Source of the DNA: Harmonia axyridis
Taxonomy: Eukaryota; Arthropoda; Insecta; Coleoptera; Coccinellidae
Reading direction: 5' to 3'
Assembly (NCBI RefSeq): GCF_914767665.1
Contig: NC_059504.1
Coordinates: 32,232,001 to 32,296,000, forward strand
Length of the DNA: 64,000 bases
Made by a program: the position numbers and the translations under genes. The stretch's first letter is position 1; each line of letters starts with the position of its first letter. Positions 22,196-32,491 of the stretch are shown here, piece after piece. The notes beneath the pieces were generated by a model. The model was not told where the DNA came from, made no database searches, and saw only the letters and a program-made list of their open reading frames with translations.

Positions 22196-22488
22196 CGTCG
22201 AATCTGATGTAAAACATTCCAAAATCAAAAACTCCTTACAAATAAAAATTAATTAAAAAAACATCTGAATTCACAAAATTATTTATACACACTTCAAAAC
22301 TCTTTAAAAAATAATTACATTTAATATTTTAATCAGCACATGAATTGAATAACAAAATTTTTTTCAAATTAATCGTAGCACCATCTGTCGGGACAAACTA
22401 AAATTGAAATAGAATAATATTGAATGCGATGATAGCGCCGTCCGCCGGATCTAATGTAAAACATTCCAAAATCAACAACTCCTTATAA
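22196..22488. repeat. Imperfect tandem repeat unit (TGTAAAACATTCCAAAATC)
   Basis: The block starting at 22196 (CGTCGAATCTGATGTAAAAC) recurs from about 22440 (CGCCGGATCTAATGTAAAAC). Both continue into ACTCCTTA...AATTAATTRAAAAAACAT. The second copy is split by the MITE at 22489-22631. Confidence 0.55.
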
Positions 22489-22631
22489 CATTGTTTAAGG
22501 AGAAGATAGTTAGTTACTTCGGTTCAAATATCATTGGAGGATATTGGGCAATATCGTTAGAGGGCGCCACTCCGGAAGAGGCCCAACATGATGGGTTGCC
22601 TATGTGCAATGTTTCTTCTCCTTAAACAATG
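22489..22631. mobile_element. 143 bp MITE with 7 bp target duplication
   Basis: Perfect 18 bp terminal inverted repeats CATTGTTTAAGGAGAAGA. It is flanked on both sides by CTTATAA (22482-22488 and 22632-22638). The untouched tandem copy at 22196-22270 shows the pre-insertion form (ACTCCTTACAAATAA). No coding sequence. The superfamily is unclear, since 7 bp duplications are uncommon. Confidence 0.8.
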
Positions 22632-22639
22632 CTTATAAA

Positions 22640-22809
22640 TAAGAAATTAATTGAAAAAACATTTTCCAGTAGACCAAACTGTAAATCTAAACCATTCTCG
22701 AATCTCCACGAACACACACAAAAAATTTCATCAAAATTGGTCCAGTCGTTTAGGAGGAGTTCAGTCACATACACACGCACACAAGAAATATATATATTAA
22801 GATATATAT
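22640..22809. other. AT-rich tail with Helitron-like GGTCCAG block
   Basis: Contains TTCATCAAAATTGGTCCAGT followed by GTTTAGGAGGAGTTCAGTCAC and TA-rich DNA. A related block (AAATCGGTCCAGCCATTCACG) lies at 21505. Such blocks often occur near insect Helitron ends. No gene is visible. Confidence 0.35.
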
Positions 22810-25554
22810 TTTTTTTTTTGTATCACCTTTATAGGGTTTCGTAGTGAGAATTCCGGGCTATGGTGGGCCAAGGCATCCTCACGCACTGGTCAGAAACGCC
22901 CGAACGATCCTCGTCGTCCACAGGATAACTTCTCTCTGTGCGTCTGTGATAACCCTCTCCTCTAATCCGAGCTGGTAAGTATGCTCATTTAAATGTCTTT
23001 CAACCATTCCATTGGTGCTTATGATCAGTGGGAGTATCGTCGTGTTGGTAAGTTTATAAATTTCTTTCAGCTCGAATGCAAGATCATGGTACTTCATTCT
23101 TTTTTCAGCATAGGCTTTCTCGATGTTGTCATCCGCTGGAATGGTGACGTCTATTATTGTGAGCTTGTTCTTCAGTTTGTGAAATATGACAATGTCAGGC
23201 CGATTATGTGCAATAGGTCTATCCGTGATGAGTGGGGAATCCCAGTACAACCTGATTCTATCGTTCTCCAGTATTTCGCTTGGTCTGTATTCGTATGTCC
23301 GTTTTTCTTTCTTTATTAATCCGGCTTGGATGGCAATAGCCTGGTGATATACTTTGGCCATGGAGTTGTGGCGATCTATATACTCTCTCGGAGCCATTAC
23401 TGGACAGGACGAGGTAACGTGCTGTATGGTCTCTGCTGCTCTTGCACATTTTCTACATTTATCACTCGGTATATTTTTGCCTATTATGTTCTTCAGGTAA
23501 GCTCGTGTTGGGACAACCTGATCTTGGATTGCTGCCAACCTGCCTTCCGTTTCTGCAAAGAGGTAACCAGATTTAAGGTAAGATACTGATTTTTCTTTAT
23601 TAATTGTTGTTCGTTTCAGGGTTGTTGGGTACCTTCCATGAAGGGCTTTGCCGTGCCACTCTTCAGAAAGTGCTGCAGTTGTCAGAGGTCCAGCCGGTTC
23701 GTTATTGGAGGCAAGATTCAGCACTGTGATATTATCGTCTGCTTCACATAGTGCCCTGAAGAATGGTGAGTTTTTCTCGATAAAATATTTTCTCATTTCC
23801 ATGACAGCTCTGTGGTGCACTGCTTCGACTCTCTGCAAGCCTCTTCCTCCATCCTTCCTAGGTATATAAAGTCTGTTGACTGAGGCATGAGGGTGGTGTA
23901 TTCCATGCCTCGTCATGAGCTTTCTTACCTGTATGTCAATGGCTTTCAGGTCTGAGGTGAACCATTTGACTACTCCGAATGAATATGAAAGGTAAGGCAT
24001 CGCCCAGGTGTTCATTGATGTAACCATTGCTTTGGCATTCAGTTTGCTTTGTAATATTTTGTTTATTCTGCTTATGAATGTTGTTCTGAATGTGGTTTTG
24101 GTTTCTGCAGAATTTATTTCCAGACCTTGTTTTATGTCAAGATATTTTTATCTTCTTTCTGGGCCGAGCCTTTGGAGTTCTATGTCATCTTTTACCAACA
24201 TTCCTTCCCCTTCTGTGATTCTCCCCCTTTTCACGTTCACCACAGCACACTTGTCAAGTCCCATCTGCATCCTGATTGTCTCTGTGAAAGATGCCACTAC
24301 CTTGAGCTGCCTCTTGAGTTGGTCTTCACTACCGGCGTATAGTTTGAGGTCATCAATGTAGAGCTGATGGTTTATCTTTGTGTTATGTCTTTTTTCTATT
24401 ATGTATCCATATTTGTTTTTGTTTAGGAGTGTACTAAGGAAATTGATCGCTAGGCAGAACCACAGGGTACTGAGTTTATCTCCCTGAAAAAGCCCTCTCT
24501 TAATATTCACTTCTGGTGTTGTATAAGTGTGGTCTCTGATGTTCACATATAGTCTCGTGCGCCATGAACTCATGAGGCATTTGAGTAGGTTGATTACGGC
24601 CTTCGATACTCCGTACAGCTGCAGGGTCTTCAGTAGCCAGGAGTGCGGTATTGAGTCGAAAGCTTTTTTGTAGTCAACCCATGCTACGGATATATTCCTC
24701 TGCTTCTTTTTTGCCTGTTTCGTGATTAGTGAGTCCATGATGAGTAGCTCTTTACAACCTCTTGTGTCCTTGCGGCATCCATTCTGCTCCCTGGCCAATA
24801 TATTATTCTTTCCTATGTGCCTCGAGATGTTGAGTGTTATTACACCGGTAAGTATTTTATATAAGGTTGACAGGCATGTTATTGGCCGGAAGTTTTTCGG
24901 ATCACCGCTGTCCTTTCCTTTCGGTAGCATGTGAGTTATGCCAGAAGTGAGGAACTCCGGTAAGTTGGATGGGTTTAAGAGCGCTCTCTGGAATGTTTCC
25001 GCTAGGATTTTGTGGGTACAGTCGAAGTACTTCCACCAGTAGTTGTGTACTCCGTCGGGTCCTGGGGCAGACCAGTTGTTCGACTTCTTCAGAATTGCTT
25101 TCACGTCCTCCTCTGTGATTCTCACTTCCTCCATGGTGTATTTTTCCGCATCTCGTTCAGCATCTCGGATCCAAAAAGCGGTTTCATCATGCTCTTCCTC
25201 AGATTCCCAGATTTCCTTCCAGGTCCTATGCATGTTTTCAGGAGATGGTGGATCTTCTTCCGCTACTATACTGTTTTCGAGCGATCTGAAGAATTCTTTT
25301 GGGTTTTTATAATATAGTTGATTGTTTTTGTATCTTTTGACTCTTTCGTTGTAGCGTTGTAAGCGATTACCTAATGATTTTGCTTTTTGTTTCAGTTCGT
25401 CACATGTCATCTCCAGTTTGTGCTTGAAATCTTCGTGCTGATTTTGAATCTGTAACTGCGATGTAATGCGACGAATGGATTTAAGAAGTTTCCTGGTTGG
25501 TGAACTAGTCTGAAGGTAAGTATATATTATGACAATATTTTTTCTTATATGTGT

Positions 25555-25558
<4 letters not shown>
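22810..25558 (-). mobile_element. R4/Dong-clade LINE, 5'-truncated copy
   Basis: The 3' UTR (GTATCACC...CCGGGC) ends at a T-run and a TA array (22790-22820). At the other end, coding sequence runs straight into (TA)n at 25559. Insertion into or beside (TA)n is shared with the other R4 pieces in the window. Confidence 0.85.
22879..25558 (-). pseudogene. R4-clade RT + restriction-like endonuclease, one in-frame stop
   Basis: A single frame, broken only by a TAA at about 24145-24147 after LQRLGPERR, encodes most of an R4-type protein. RT motifs: NNWSAPGPDGVHNYWWKYF; ITHMLPKGKD; FRPITCLSTLYKILTGVI; ILAREQNGCRKDTRGCKEL; VAWVDYKKAFDSIPHSW; RGLFQGDKLSTLWFCLAIN; catalytic YIDD at 24349-24360. Past the stop it has the CCHC knuckle CRKCARAAETIQHVTSSCP and the endonuclease core RPDIV...KLTIIDVTIPAD, the PD-(D/E)XK-type site of R2/R4 elements. 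The frame stays open up to the (TA)n junction at 25559 (NKITHIRKNIVIIYTYL matching the other copy), so the N-terminus is lost. Confidence 0.9.
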
Positions 25559-25621
<63 letters not shown>

Positions 25622-25622
25622 T
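25559..25622. repeat. (TA)n microsatellite
   Basis: TA array directly adjoining the truncated 5' side of one R4 copy and the 3' side of another. Confidence 0.95.
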
Positions 25623-25627
25623 ATATA

Positions 25628-25960
25628 TTTTTTTTTTCAATCACCATATAGGGCAGGTAACTCCTAGTGCCGGGCATTTTTTTTTGCCAAAGCGCTTCAG
25701 AGGGACGTTAAGAACTTCCTCACAAGCCTCGTGTTTGCGAGGATCACTTCTTTCTGCGCTATGCTTACAAGCTCTCTATCTAAGCCCAGTCTCAGCGTGT
25801 TCTCAAGCAGATGTTTTTCCACCAACCCATTTGTTGACATGACCAGCGGGAGTATAGCAGTCGATTTTAGGCCATATATCGTTTTCATCTCAAATGCCAG
25901 ATCATGATATTTCATCAGTTTTTCGACGAACGCTTTAGTCATATTGTCATCATTTTTTTT
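25628..25960 (-). pseudogene. R4-clade 3' fragment
   Basis: Minus frame 25697-25942 encodes VEKLMKYHDLAFEMKTIYGL then VMSTNGLVEKHL...VLANTRLVRKFLTSL, matching the last ~80 residues of the R4 copy at 22879. The 3' UTR (TCAATCACCATATAGGG...GTGCCGGGC) touches a T-run and (TA)n. The 5' side ends at a T-run near 25960. Confidence 0.8.
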
Positions 25961-26074
25961 TTTTTTCGGATAGGTTTCCGCGGTAGGAAATATTTGAACT
26001 TTGTGTGTTCCGGATTGGACCGCGTCTAATATTTTGTCGTGTTCGACGTTTCGGCTCCGATTTTGGAGCCATTC

Positions 26075-26760
26075 TCAAGAACCGTTGACTTTACGCCGGG
26101 GTCTCAATCTGCCTACTCCCCAGGTATCATCAACAAGAGTATTCTCGTAGGTGTGGTTATCTTCCGTCCTTCGAGGCAACTGAACGTTCACCACGAGAGG
26201 TCCTGTATTTACAGTAGAAGGAGGTGACCCACGTGATGGAGGCCGCGCAGGAGCCGGCTGCGCAGTTGCTAGGCAGGCTCCAGTCATTGATCGAGTCGTC
26301 ATCGATCGAGCTGTCATTGATCGAACCGTTTTCGATCGGTTTGTTGTCGATCGAGTTGTCATCGATTGTGCAGGAACCGATGGTGATGTCTCGTGACTTC
26401 GAGTCATCGATCGGGTTGTTATCGAACGGGTGGCAATTGGAAGCCTGGTACGGGTGGTATGAAGCTGAACTGTCGATCGGGTTGTTGTCGGGGGCTGGGT
26501 TATCGATCGATGTGTTGCCATGAGACGGGAAATCAAAGGTTTCCAAGTGTTGGGTAATCTTTGACCATCATCCCGTTCGTTGAGGCAATTGGGTCGTTTT
26601 TCGATCTCGAGTGCTTCACGAATTATCCTACATGTGAGGGTTCTCTCTGCAGAGATGGTCTTACATCCCTCAAAATCAACGTTATGTCCTGTTTCAGAGT
26701 AGTGTTTGAATAGGGCAGATGTTGGATCTCCTTGGCGTATTGCGAGTTGGTGCTCATATA
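26075..26760 (-). pseudogene. PLE-C GIY-YIG C-terminal half with Arg-Ser-Met-Thr repeat tail
   Basis: Reads YEHQLAIRQGDPTSALFKH, DFEGCKTISAERTL, REALEIEKRPNCLN, the downstream half of a PLE GIY-YIG nuclease (His and Glu positions). It continues into a low-complexity tail of repeated RSMTTRSMT-like units at about 26280-26520, encoded by degenerate repeats of ATCGATCGAGTTGTC type. The upstream half of the domain (ACPRTYIGQTNRRITNRV) lies across the 8.5 kb gypsy insertion at 35268-35340. The frame past 26761 into the LTR is fortuitous. Confidence 0.8.
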
Positions 26761-26761
26761 C
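26758..26761. repeat. Target-site duplication ATAC (left)
   Basis: Matches 35268-35271. The undisturbed PLE-C paralogue at 36165-36175 shows a single CATATACTCTG, which confirms the pre-insertion site. Confidence 0.9.
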
Positions 26762-27816
26762 TGCAACGATTTTGCACGCTTCATTCCATGTTACGCTACT
26801 GGAATTTTTGAAGACGCAGTAATTTGTCAATTAATCGTTTCATATCGTGTACTTTCGGTCGGAATGCAGATGCGCGTTTCTGGAGAGAATTTTCTGAAAG
26901 ATTTTCAATGATGATTGAGACTCCAGCAAGAATAAGTAGATTTAGTAGTAGATTTAGATTTCAGTCATTATTAATTTAATTTGAGACTCGGAATCTTATT
27001 TATCGGCGAGAATTGTGTCGGGATTCTCGGTAAGTGTTAACATGAATATTAGTATTCAACAAGTAATAATCTCACCAGAATGAATCAATTTAATTTGAAA
27101 CAGTAGTTTTTTTTCTAGAGTCATCCATCTTGTCGAAACGTATTTCAGGTTTGGTAGAATTCTTTTTGTGTCAAATAATGTCAGCAAAACTCCTTCTCAG
27201 GTTTATTTGATAATAAATGTAATGATTTCTTTGTAATTTCTTGGTTAGAAATCCGAGAAGGAGTTGTAAATTCAGTTAACATATTCTGATATCATTTTTG
27301 TTCATTTTCTCAAAGCACCTCCCGTGGGATTAGAACGAAGAAAACCTCCCGTGGGATTAGAACGAAGAAAACCTCCCGTGGGATTAGAACAGGAACCTTT
27401 CTTGGGATTGAAAATTATCAAGAACTACTTCCTTGAGATACAGAATTTGGGATAGTACGTATGTTAGACCACTTTAGTTCCCGAATCTGAAAGAATTCCT
27501 GCGAAATACCTGGCATTATCACACCAACTTCGTTGAATGAGGACTGGAGTACTATAGCTTCCTGATAAGAATTGGTGTTCAGAAGGCTGAAGATAATATA
27601 CAGAAGAGGTTCCATCCTAGTGGCAGAGTGGCTCATTTAAAATCGTTTTAAGTTAAGTTTCTATTTTATTATTTGTTTGGAGTGAAAAGGATCGATCATT
27701 GTATATTTTGATTTTATTAAATTTGTAAAAACCTGGGTAGGAGTTTTGTTGCCAAATAAGCCAAACCACCCCTAGAAATTAGTCCTTAGAGTCTCATGGG
27801 CAATTGTAACGTTACA
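26762..27816 (+). repeat. 5' LTR of Ty3/gypsy element 1
   Basis: 1055 bp, TGCAACG...GTTACA. It is the same length as the 3' LTR at 34213-35267, with about five substitutions noticed by eye. It contains three direct 27 bp repeats at 27317-27397 (ACCTCCCGTGGGATTAGAAC units). Confidence 0.9.
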
Positions 27817-27821
27817 CATTT

Positions 27822-27840
27822 TGGCGCAACAACGTGAGGC
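27822..27840 (+). promoter_or_regulatory. Probable tRNA primer-binding site
   Basis: TGGCGCAACAACGTGAGG starts five bases after the LTR; TGG would pair with a tRNA CCA end. The tRNA was not identified. Confidence 0.55.
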
Positions 27841-28051
27841 CCGAAAATTTTGGCAACTACTCCTATCATTTCGACCTTTTCGGTGCTAAAATAATAATCT
27901 ATCTTTGTTTAATTTTTTTTCTCTCTTTCTTTTCTCTCGTCTTTGATATTTTTCGTTGGTATCAGATTGACCACACGTGTCGTGATATTTTTTTTGGTAG
28001 CTATATATTTATATATTTTTTTTTTCTTTATTGTTTGTTTTCTTTGATAAA

Positions 28052-29279
28052 ATGATTAATCCAGATTTCTTGAAGGCACATGAACTTGCGTATGAGGTTG
28101 CGATACGTATTGGTAAGGAAGACGTTGCTAAAACTGTAGAACAAAATCGTAAACTTTTAAGGGGACTTTTAGCTCAGGAAAAGGGTGATCGTAGCTTTAC
28201 AGAAATTCAGGATGTCTATACTGTAAGTGAAAATGTGAAAGAATTATTGCTTTCAATTTCGGATCTAACTGATAGGGTATCTAAATTAACTCCTGGTTCA
28301 AATGTATCTGATTTTAAGAGAATTGAGGACAGATTATCTCATTGTTCGAAGAGATTGCATCGAATTTTGGTGGAAGATGATTGCGAGGAAAAGCAAAAAC
28401 GCGAGGTTGCTATTAAGATTATTGAGTTGGAAGCTGATTTTTATGATTGTAAGCCAACAGAAAAGTGTGTAACATCCACCCCAACAGTACCATCTGTTTC
28501 AGTTTCGAGTCATTTATCGTCATGTAATAAAGTTCCTGTTTACAAGTGGAATTTGAAAAAATTTTCAGGTAAAGAGCCATTAATTCCATTTCTTGAATTG
28601 ATAGATACGTTAAATTTTTTCTCGTGGTTGTACGGACACAGATTTGTTCGAGTCTGCGTCAGATTTATTTGAGTTGGATGCTTGGAACTGGTGGCATAAC
28701 CACTTTGTAAGAAAAACTTTTTCAAATTGGTCGGAATTAGTAAATGCACTTAAAGATACGTTTTTACATTCTAATTATGATCATATTTTGCTTGATGAAA
28801 TTAAATCAAGGAAACAACGTTCAGGAGAAAATGTCAGTGTGTTTATAACAACTTTAGAATCACAATTTCATAGGTTAACTCGTAAAGTATCGGAGAGGGA
28901 AATGGTTGATATAATAAGAGCAAATTTACAGTCAGAATTTGTTGGAGCGTTGGTGTTGAGGGATATAGATACGTTGTCAGATTTGAATTCGTTGTGTAAA
29001 AGAGTAGAGAATGTATTAGATTTGAATCGAAGAAAACCTTATTCAGTAGCGCAATTTGAATCAATAACGTGTTGGAATTGTAGAAAATTAGGACATAAAT
29101 ATACCTTTTGTAAGAAACCTAGAAGTACCTTTTGCTTCGGTTGCGGAACGGCTGGTGTTATTAAATCAAAATGTTTCAAATGTTCAAAAAACGCCAAACC
29201 TGGTCATGTTCTGGCAGAAAACATGAATCAGCCAGGTCCTTCAATAGCTGCCAAGGGCAATATGAACCAAAGAAAGTAA
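28052..29279 (+). pseudogene. Gypsy-1 Gag, one frameshift
   Basis: Starts MINPDFLKAHELAYEVAIRI. The first frame (to about 28620) covers the N-terminal helical part and KVPVYKWNLKKFSGKEPL. The second frame (28624-29279) continues with SDLFELDAWNWWHNHF, the capsid core, and then a zinc-knuckle region CWNCRKLGHKYTFC followed by CFGCG. Gag builds the particle that carries the RNA. The switch happens in the T-run at 28614-28621, a homopolymer indel that may be real decay or a sequencing error. The pol frame follows past a stop, as usual for gypsy elements. Confidence 0.85.
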
Positions 29280-29291
29280 ATGTTCTTGTAG

Positions 29292-32200
29292 ATGGTTCGC
29301 AATCTCCAAAGCCACCTAAGAAACCACCTGAGCCTCCTGTCACAACCATTCCATCAATTCCTTCAATTCCTCAAGTTTGCCCATTATTGGAAAGACCGTA
29401 CCTTACCGTACCTTAGAATTAGAGTCTTCAATGAAAGTATTTTAGCCCTTCTGGATAGCGGCAGTAATGTATCAATTCTCGGTTCTCCATCATTGTTTCT
29501 TTTAAAAAGATTGAATTTACCTATAAATTATGACGTTTCCTTTCATCTCACTACTGCTGATGGTACATTACAAAGCACTTTAGGTTATGTTGATCTGCCA
29601 ATAGGGTTGGATAATTTGTCTAAGAACTTTAGGGTATTGGTAGTTCCTTCGATTTCACAACCAATGATTTTGGGAATGGATGTTATACAAGCATTCAATA
29701 TTAAGCTTGATTTTACGAATTTTTCTTTTAATACCTCCACTTTGTCGACAGCTGCAGTACATGCGATAAAACCAGCTGAAGACTTGACTCCCTTGCAGCA
29801 AGATGGATTGAATGAGGTGGTGAAATTATTCCGATCAATAGGACCTGAGAATGAAATTGGCAGGACACACTTACTAACGCATACTATTAAAACTGAAGGT
29901 TCGCCCATACGCCAAAGACAATACCCTCTCTCACCTGCTATGCAATCAGTTCTCAATAAGGAGATTGATGAGATGTTAAAACTTGATATAATCAAGCCAG
30001 TAACAACCACTTCACCCTGGTTGTCTCCCCTTTGGTTGGTCGGTAAGAAAGATGGTTCATTTAGAGTATGTTTCGATGGAAGAAAGCTAAATTCAGTTAC
30101 CATACCTGATTCATATCCTATGCCTTTAATAGATTCAATAATTAGTAAAGTTCGTAATGCCTCATTTGTTTCTTCCATTGATTTAAAGTCAGCATTTTTC
30201 CAAATTCCTCTTGACGATGATTCTAAGTTGAAAACTACATTTGCAGTTCAAGGTCGCGGTTTGTTTTGCTTTAACGTACTTCCTTTTGGCTTGAACAATG
30301 CTGCTCAGGCTATGTGTCGGTTGATGGATATGGTGATAGGTCCATCATTGGAGCCATACGTTTTTTACTATCTCGACGATATAATTGTCGTAACTCCCGA
30401 TTTTGAATCCCATCTCAAGGTATTAACTCAACTTTTCAAACGGCTTCAAGAAGCCAATTTAACGGTTAATTTCGAAAAATGTCAGTTTTGTCGTTCCTCT
30501 CTTAAATTTTTGGGTTTTTTAGTTGACGAGCAAGGCCTTAGGACGGATCCCGACAAAATCAAATCAATCTTAGAGTATCCAGTGCCTACGAATACGACAC
30601 AAATTAGGAGATTGATTGGTCTTGTGGGATATTATAGGAGATTTTTGAAGGATTTTTCAACAGTTTGCTCCCCAATTTCAGATTTGCTTAAAGGTCGCAA
30701 GAAAGGACAACCAATTGTATGGAATGAGGAAGCTGATGCAGCATTCAAGAGAGTAAAGCAGGTTTTAACTTCAACTCCTGTTTTGGCTAGCCCTGATTTT
30801 TCGAAGCGGTTTTTTCTAGCTTGTGATGCCTCTGATGTCGGAGTAGGTAGTGTTCTCTTTCAGGAAAGTGACGGTGTCGAACATCCCATAGCCTATTTTA
30901 GCAAATCCTTGAACAAAAGTCAACGGAATTATACCACGACAGAGAAGGAACTTCTCTCCATTGTTCTATCCATTGAGAGATTTCGCCCTTATATCGAAGG
31001 AACAGAGTTTACAGTGATCACCGATCATTCTTCACTGCAATGGTTGAATTCCATGAAAAATCCATCCCCTAGAATAGCTAGATGGATAATCAAACTATCT
31101 TGCCATAAATTCAAAATTGTCCATCGTAGTGGTTCGTTAAACACAGTTGCTGATTCCTTGTCACGAATAACAGAGACAGCTGTTCTAGATCTGAATACCT
31201 TAAAGCCTGATCTTTGGTATCGGAATATGTGTGATAGAGTTGAAAAAAATCCCGAATCTTTTCCTGATTTCAGAGTTTCCGGAAATATCTTATACAAACA
31301 CATCATGAGTAGATCGAAGTTGTCAGATAATTCTCCTGAATGGAAAATAGTGGTTCCCACTGGAAATAGACTGGAACTACTAAATAAGTTTCATGATGAC
31401 GCCTTAGCTGGACATTTCGGTATTTTCAAAACCTTGTCTAGACTTTCTCAATTATATTATTGGCCAAAAATGCGAAATTCAGTAAAATCATATGTAAGAA
31501 AATGTAAAATCTGCGCTTCTTGTAAGCCAGACAACCTTCCACAGGCTGGCTTAACAGGAAATTATCGTAATATTAACTTTCCTTTTCAATTGATTTCTGC
31601 AGACTTGTTAGGACCATATCCAAGATCGAAAAATGGAAATCAGTACGTTCTAGTTATTACTGATTGGTTCACGAAATTTGTTTTGGTACATCCTATGGCT
31701 AAAGCTACCGCAAAAGGCATCGTCAAGTTTATTGAAAATAATGTGTTTCTAATTTTCGGAGTTCCACAAATAATGGTGGTTGATAATGGAGTCCAGTTCA
31801 TTTCAAAGGATTTTAAAAACTTAATGAAAGATTATAATGTACAGAAAATTTGGTACAATGCTAGATATTTCCCTCAGATCAACCCTACGGAACGTGTGAA
31901 TAAGACCATAGTAACAGCAATAAGATCTTTCATTCATGAAAATCACAATACTTGGGATCAAAATATAAATCAGATAGCACAAGCTATTAGATTAGCTAGA
32001 CATGAGGTAACAGGATTCTCTCCATCCTATTTATGCTTTCTTAGGAACGTTCCTACTGATGGAGCATTTTTTGGTTCAATTTCAGATAATGCTCACAATA
32101 ATATTGAAATAGGAAATAAAGTTATAGATTCTTCTTTTCAAGCTGACAATCTCCCAGAACTCTATAAAACAGTTCAAAGTAGGCTATTTAAAGCATATCA

Positions 32201-32378
32201 GAAAAATGCCCATCGCTATAACTTGAGGAAGCGCGATCTTCGTTTCAAGGTAGGAGATAGAGTTTGGAAAAAGAATTTCGTTCTGTCAGACGCTTCAAAT
32301 AAATTTTCGGCCAAGTTAGCACCGAAATACATCCCCTGTATAGTGAACAAAGTTATTTCCCGTTGGTTTATAATTTGA
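29292..32378 (+). CDS. Gypsy-1 Pol (protease, RT, RNase H, integrase)
   Basis: Long frame with, in order: aspartic protease LALLDSGSNVSI (DSG at 55-57); RT with KPVTTTSPWLSPLWLV, SIDLKSAFFQIPL, FYYLDDIIV (near 360); RNase H LACDASDVGVGSV (near 511), TEKELL, TDHSSLQW; integrase zinc finger H-x3-H...C-x2-C (HFGI...CKICASC, ~705-745); DD35E core (ISADLLGP, VVDNGVQF, NPTERVNK). This is Ty3/gypsy domain order. Just upstream the ten bases ACCGTACCTT are duplicated (29395-29404 and 29405-29414), shifting the frame between the proline-rich linker and protease. Near 32360 a one-base shift moves the C-terminal tail (GLNGTDLGNFHVKHIKLD) to another frame that ends at about 32491. So full function is doubtful. 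No envelope gene follows. Confidence 0.92.
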   Translation: MVRNLQSHLRNHLSLLSQPFHQFLQFLKFAHYWKDRTLPYLRIRVFNESILALLDSGSNVSILGSPSLFLLKRLNLPINYDVSFHLTTADGTLQSTLGYVDLPIGLDNLSKNFRVLVVPSISQPMILGMDVIQAFNIKLDFTNFSFNTSTLSTAAVHAIKPAEDLTPLQQDGLNEVVKLFRSIGPENEIGRTHLLTHTIKTEGSPIRQRQYPLSPAMQSVLNKEIDEMLKLDIIKPVTTTSPWLSPLWLVGKKDGSFRVCFDGRKLNSVTIPDSYPMPLIDSIISKVRNASFVSSIDLKSAFFQIPLDDDSKLKTTFAVQGRGLFCFNVLPFGLNNAAQAMCRLMDMVIGPSLEPYVFYYLDDIIVVTPDFESHLKVLTQLFKRLQEANLTVNFEKCQFCRSSLKFLGFLVDEQGLRTDPDKIKSILEYPVPTNTTQIRRLIGLVGYYRRFLKDFSTVCSPISDLLKGRKKGQPIVWNEEADAAFKRVKQVLTSTPVLASPDFSKRFFLACDASDVGVGSVLFQESDGVEHPIAYFSKSLNKSQRNYTTTEKELLSIVLSIERFRPYIEGTEFTVITDHSSLQWLNSMKNPSPRIARWIIKLSCHKFKIVHRSGSLNTVADSLSRITETAVLDLNTLKPDLWYRNMCDRVEKNPESFPDFRVSGNILYKHIMSRSKLSDNSPEWKIVVPTGNRLELLNKFHDDALAGHFGIFKTLSRLSQLYYWPKMRNSVKSYVRKCKICASCKPDNLPQAGLTGNYRNINFPFQLISADLLGPYPRSKNGNQYVLVITDWFTKFVLVHPMAKATAKGIVKFIENNVFLIFGVPQIMVVDNGVQFISKDFKNLMKDYNVQKIWYNARYFPQINPTERVNKTIVTAIRSFIHENHNTWDQNINQIAQAIRLARHEVTGFSPSYLCFLRNVPTDGAFFGSISDNAHNNIEIGNKVIDSSFQADNLPELYKTVQSRLFKAYQKNAHRYNLRKRDLRFKVGDRVWKKNFVLSDASNKFSAKLAPKYIPCIVNKVISRWFII

Positions 32379-32491
32379 GAGGCTTGAACGGGACTGACCT
32401 TGGCAATTTCCATGTCAAACACATAAAACTAGATCTGACCCATGATGATGTTTCTACCGACTTAGACAAAACTGATGACAATGATGAATAA

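Larger units (their letters stand above)
25975..26761 (-). mobile_element. PLE-C 3' part
   Basis: Minus-oriented end of the Penelope-like element split by the gypsy insertion. It carries the GIY-YIG C-terminus and the 3' tip with a GGCTCC/GGAGCC hairpin followed by GAAA (about 26044-26085). The CUGANGA box there is degenerate. The rest of the element resumes at 35268. Confidence 0.8.

Noticed and set aside
25697..25942. Stand-alone small gene
   Set aside because: It is the C-terminal tail of an R4 element, by direct match to 22879-23170.
27317..27397. CRISPR-like short direct repeats
   Set aside because: Units are contiguous with no spacers, lie in a retrotransposon LTR, and the DNA is eukaryotic.
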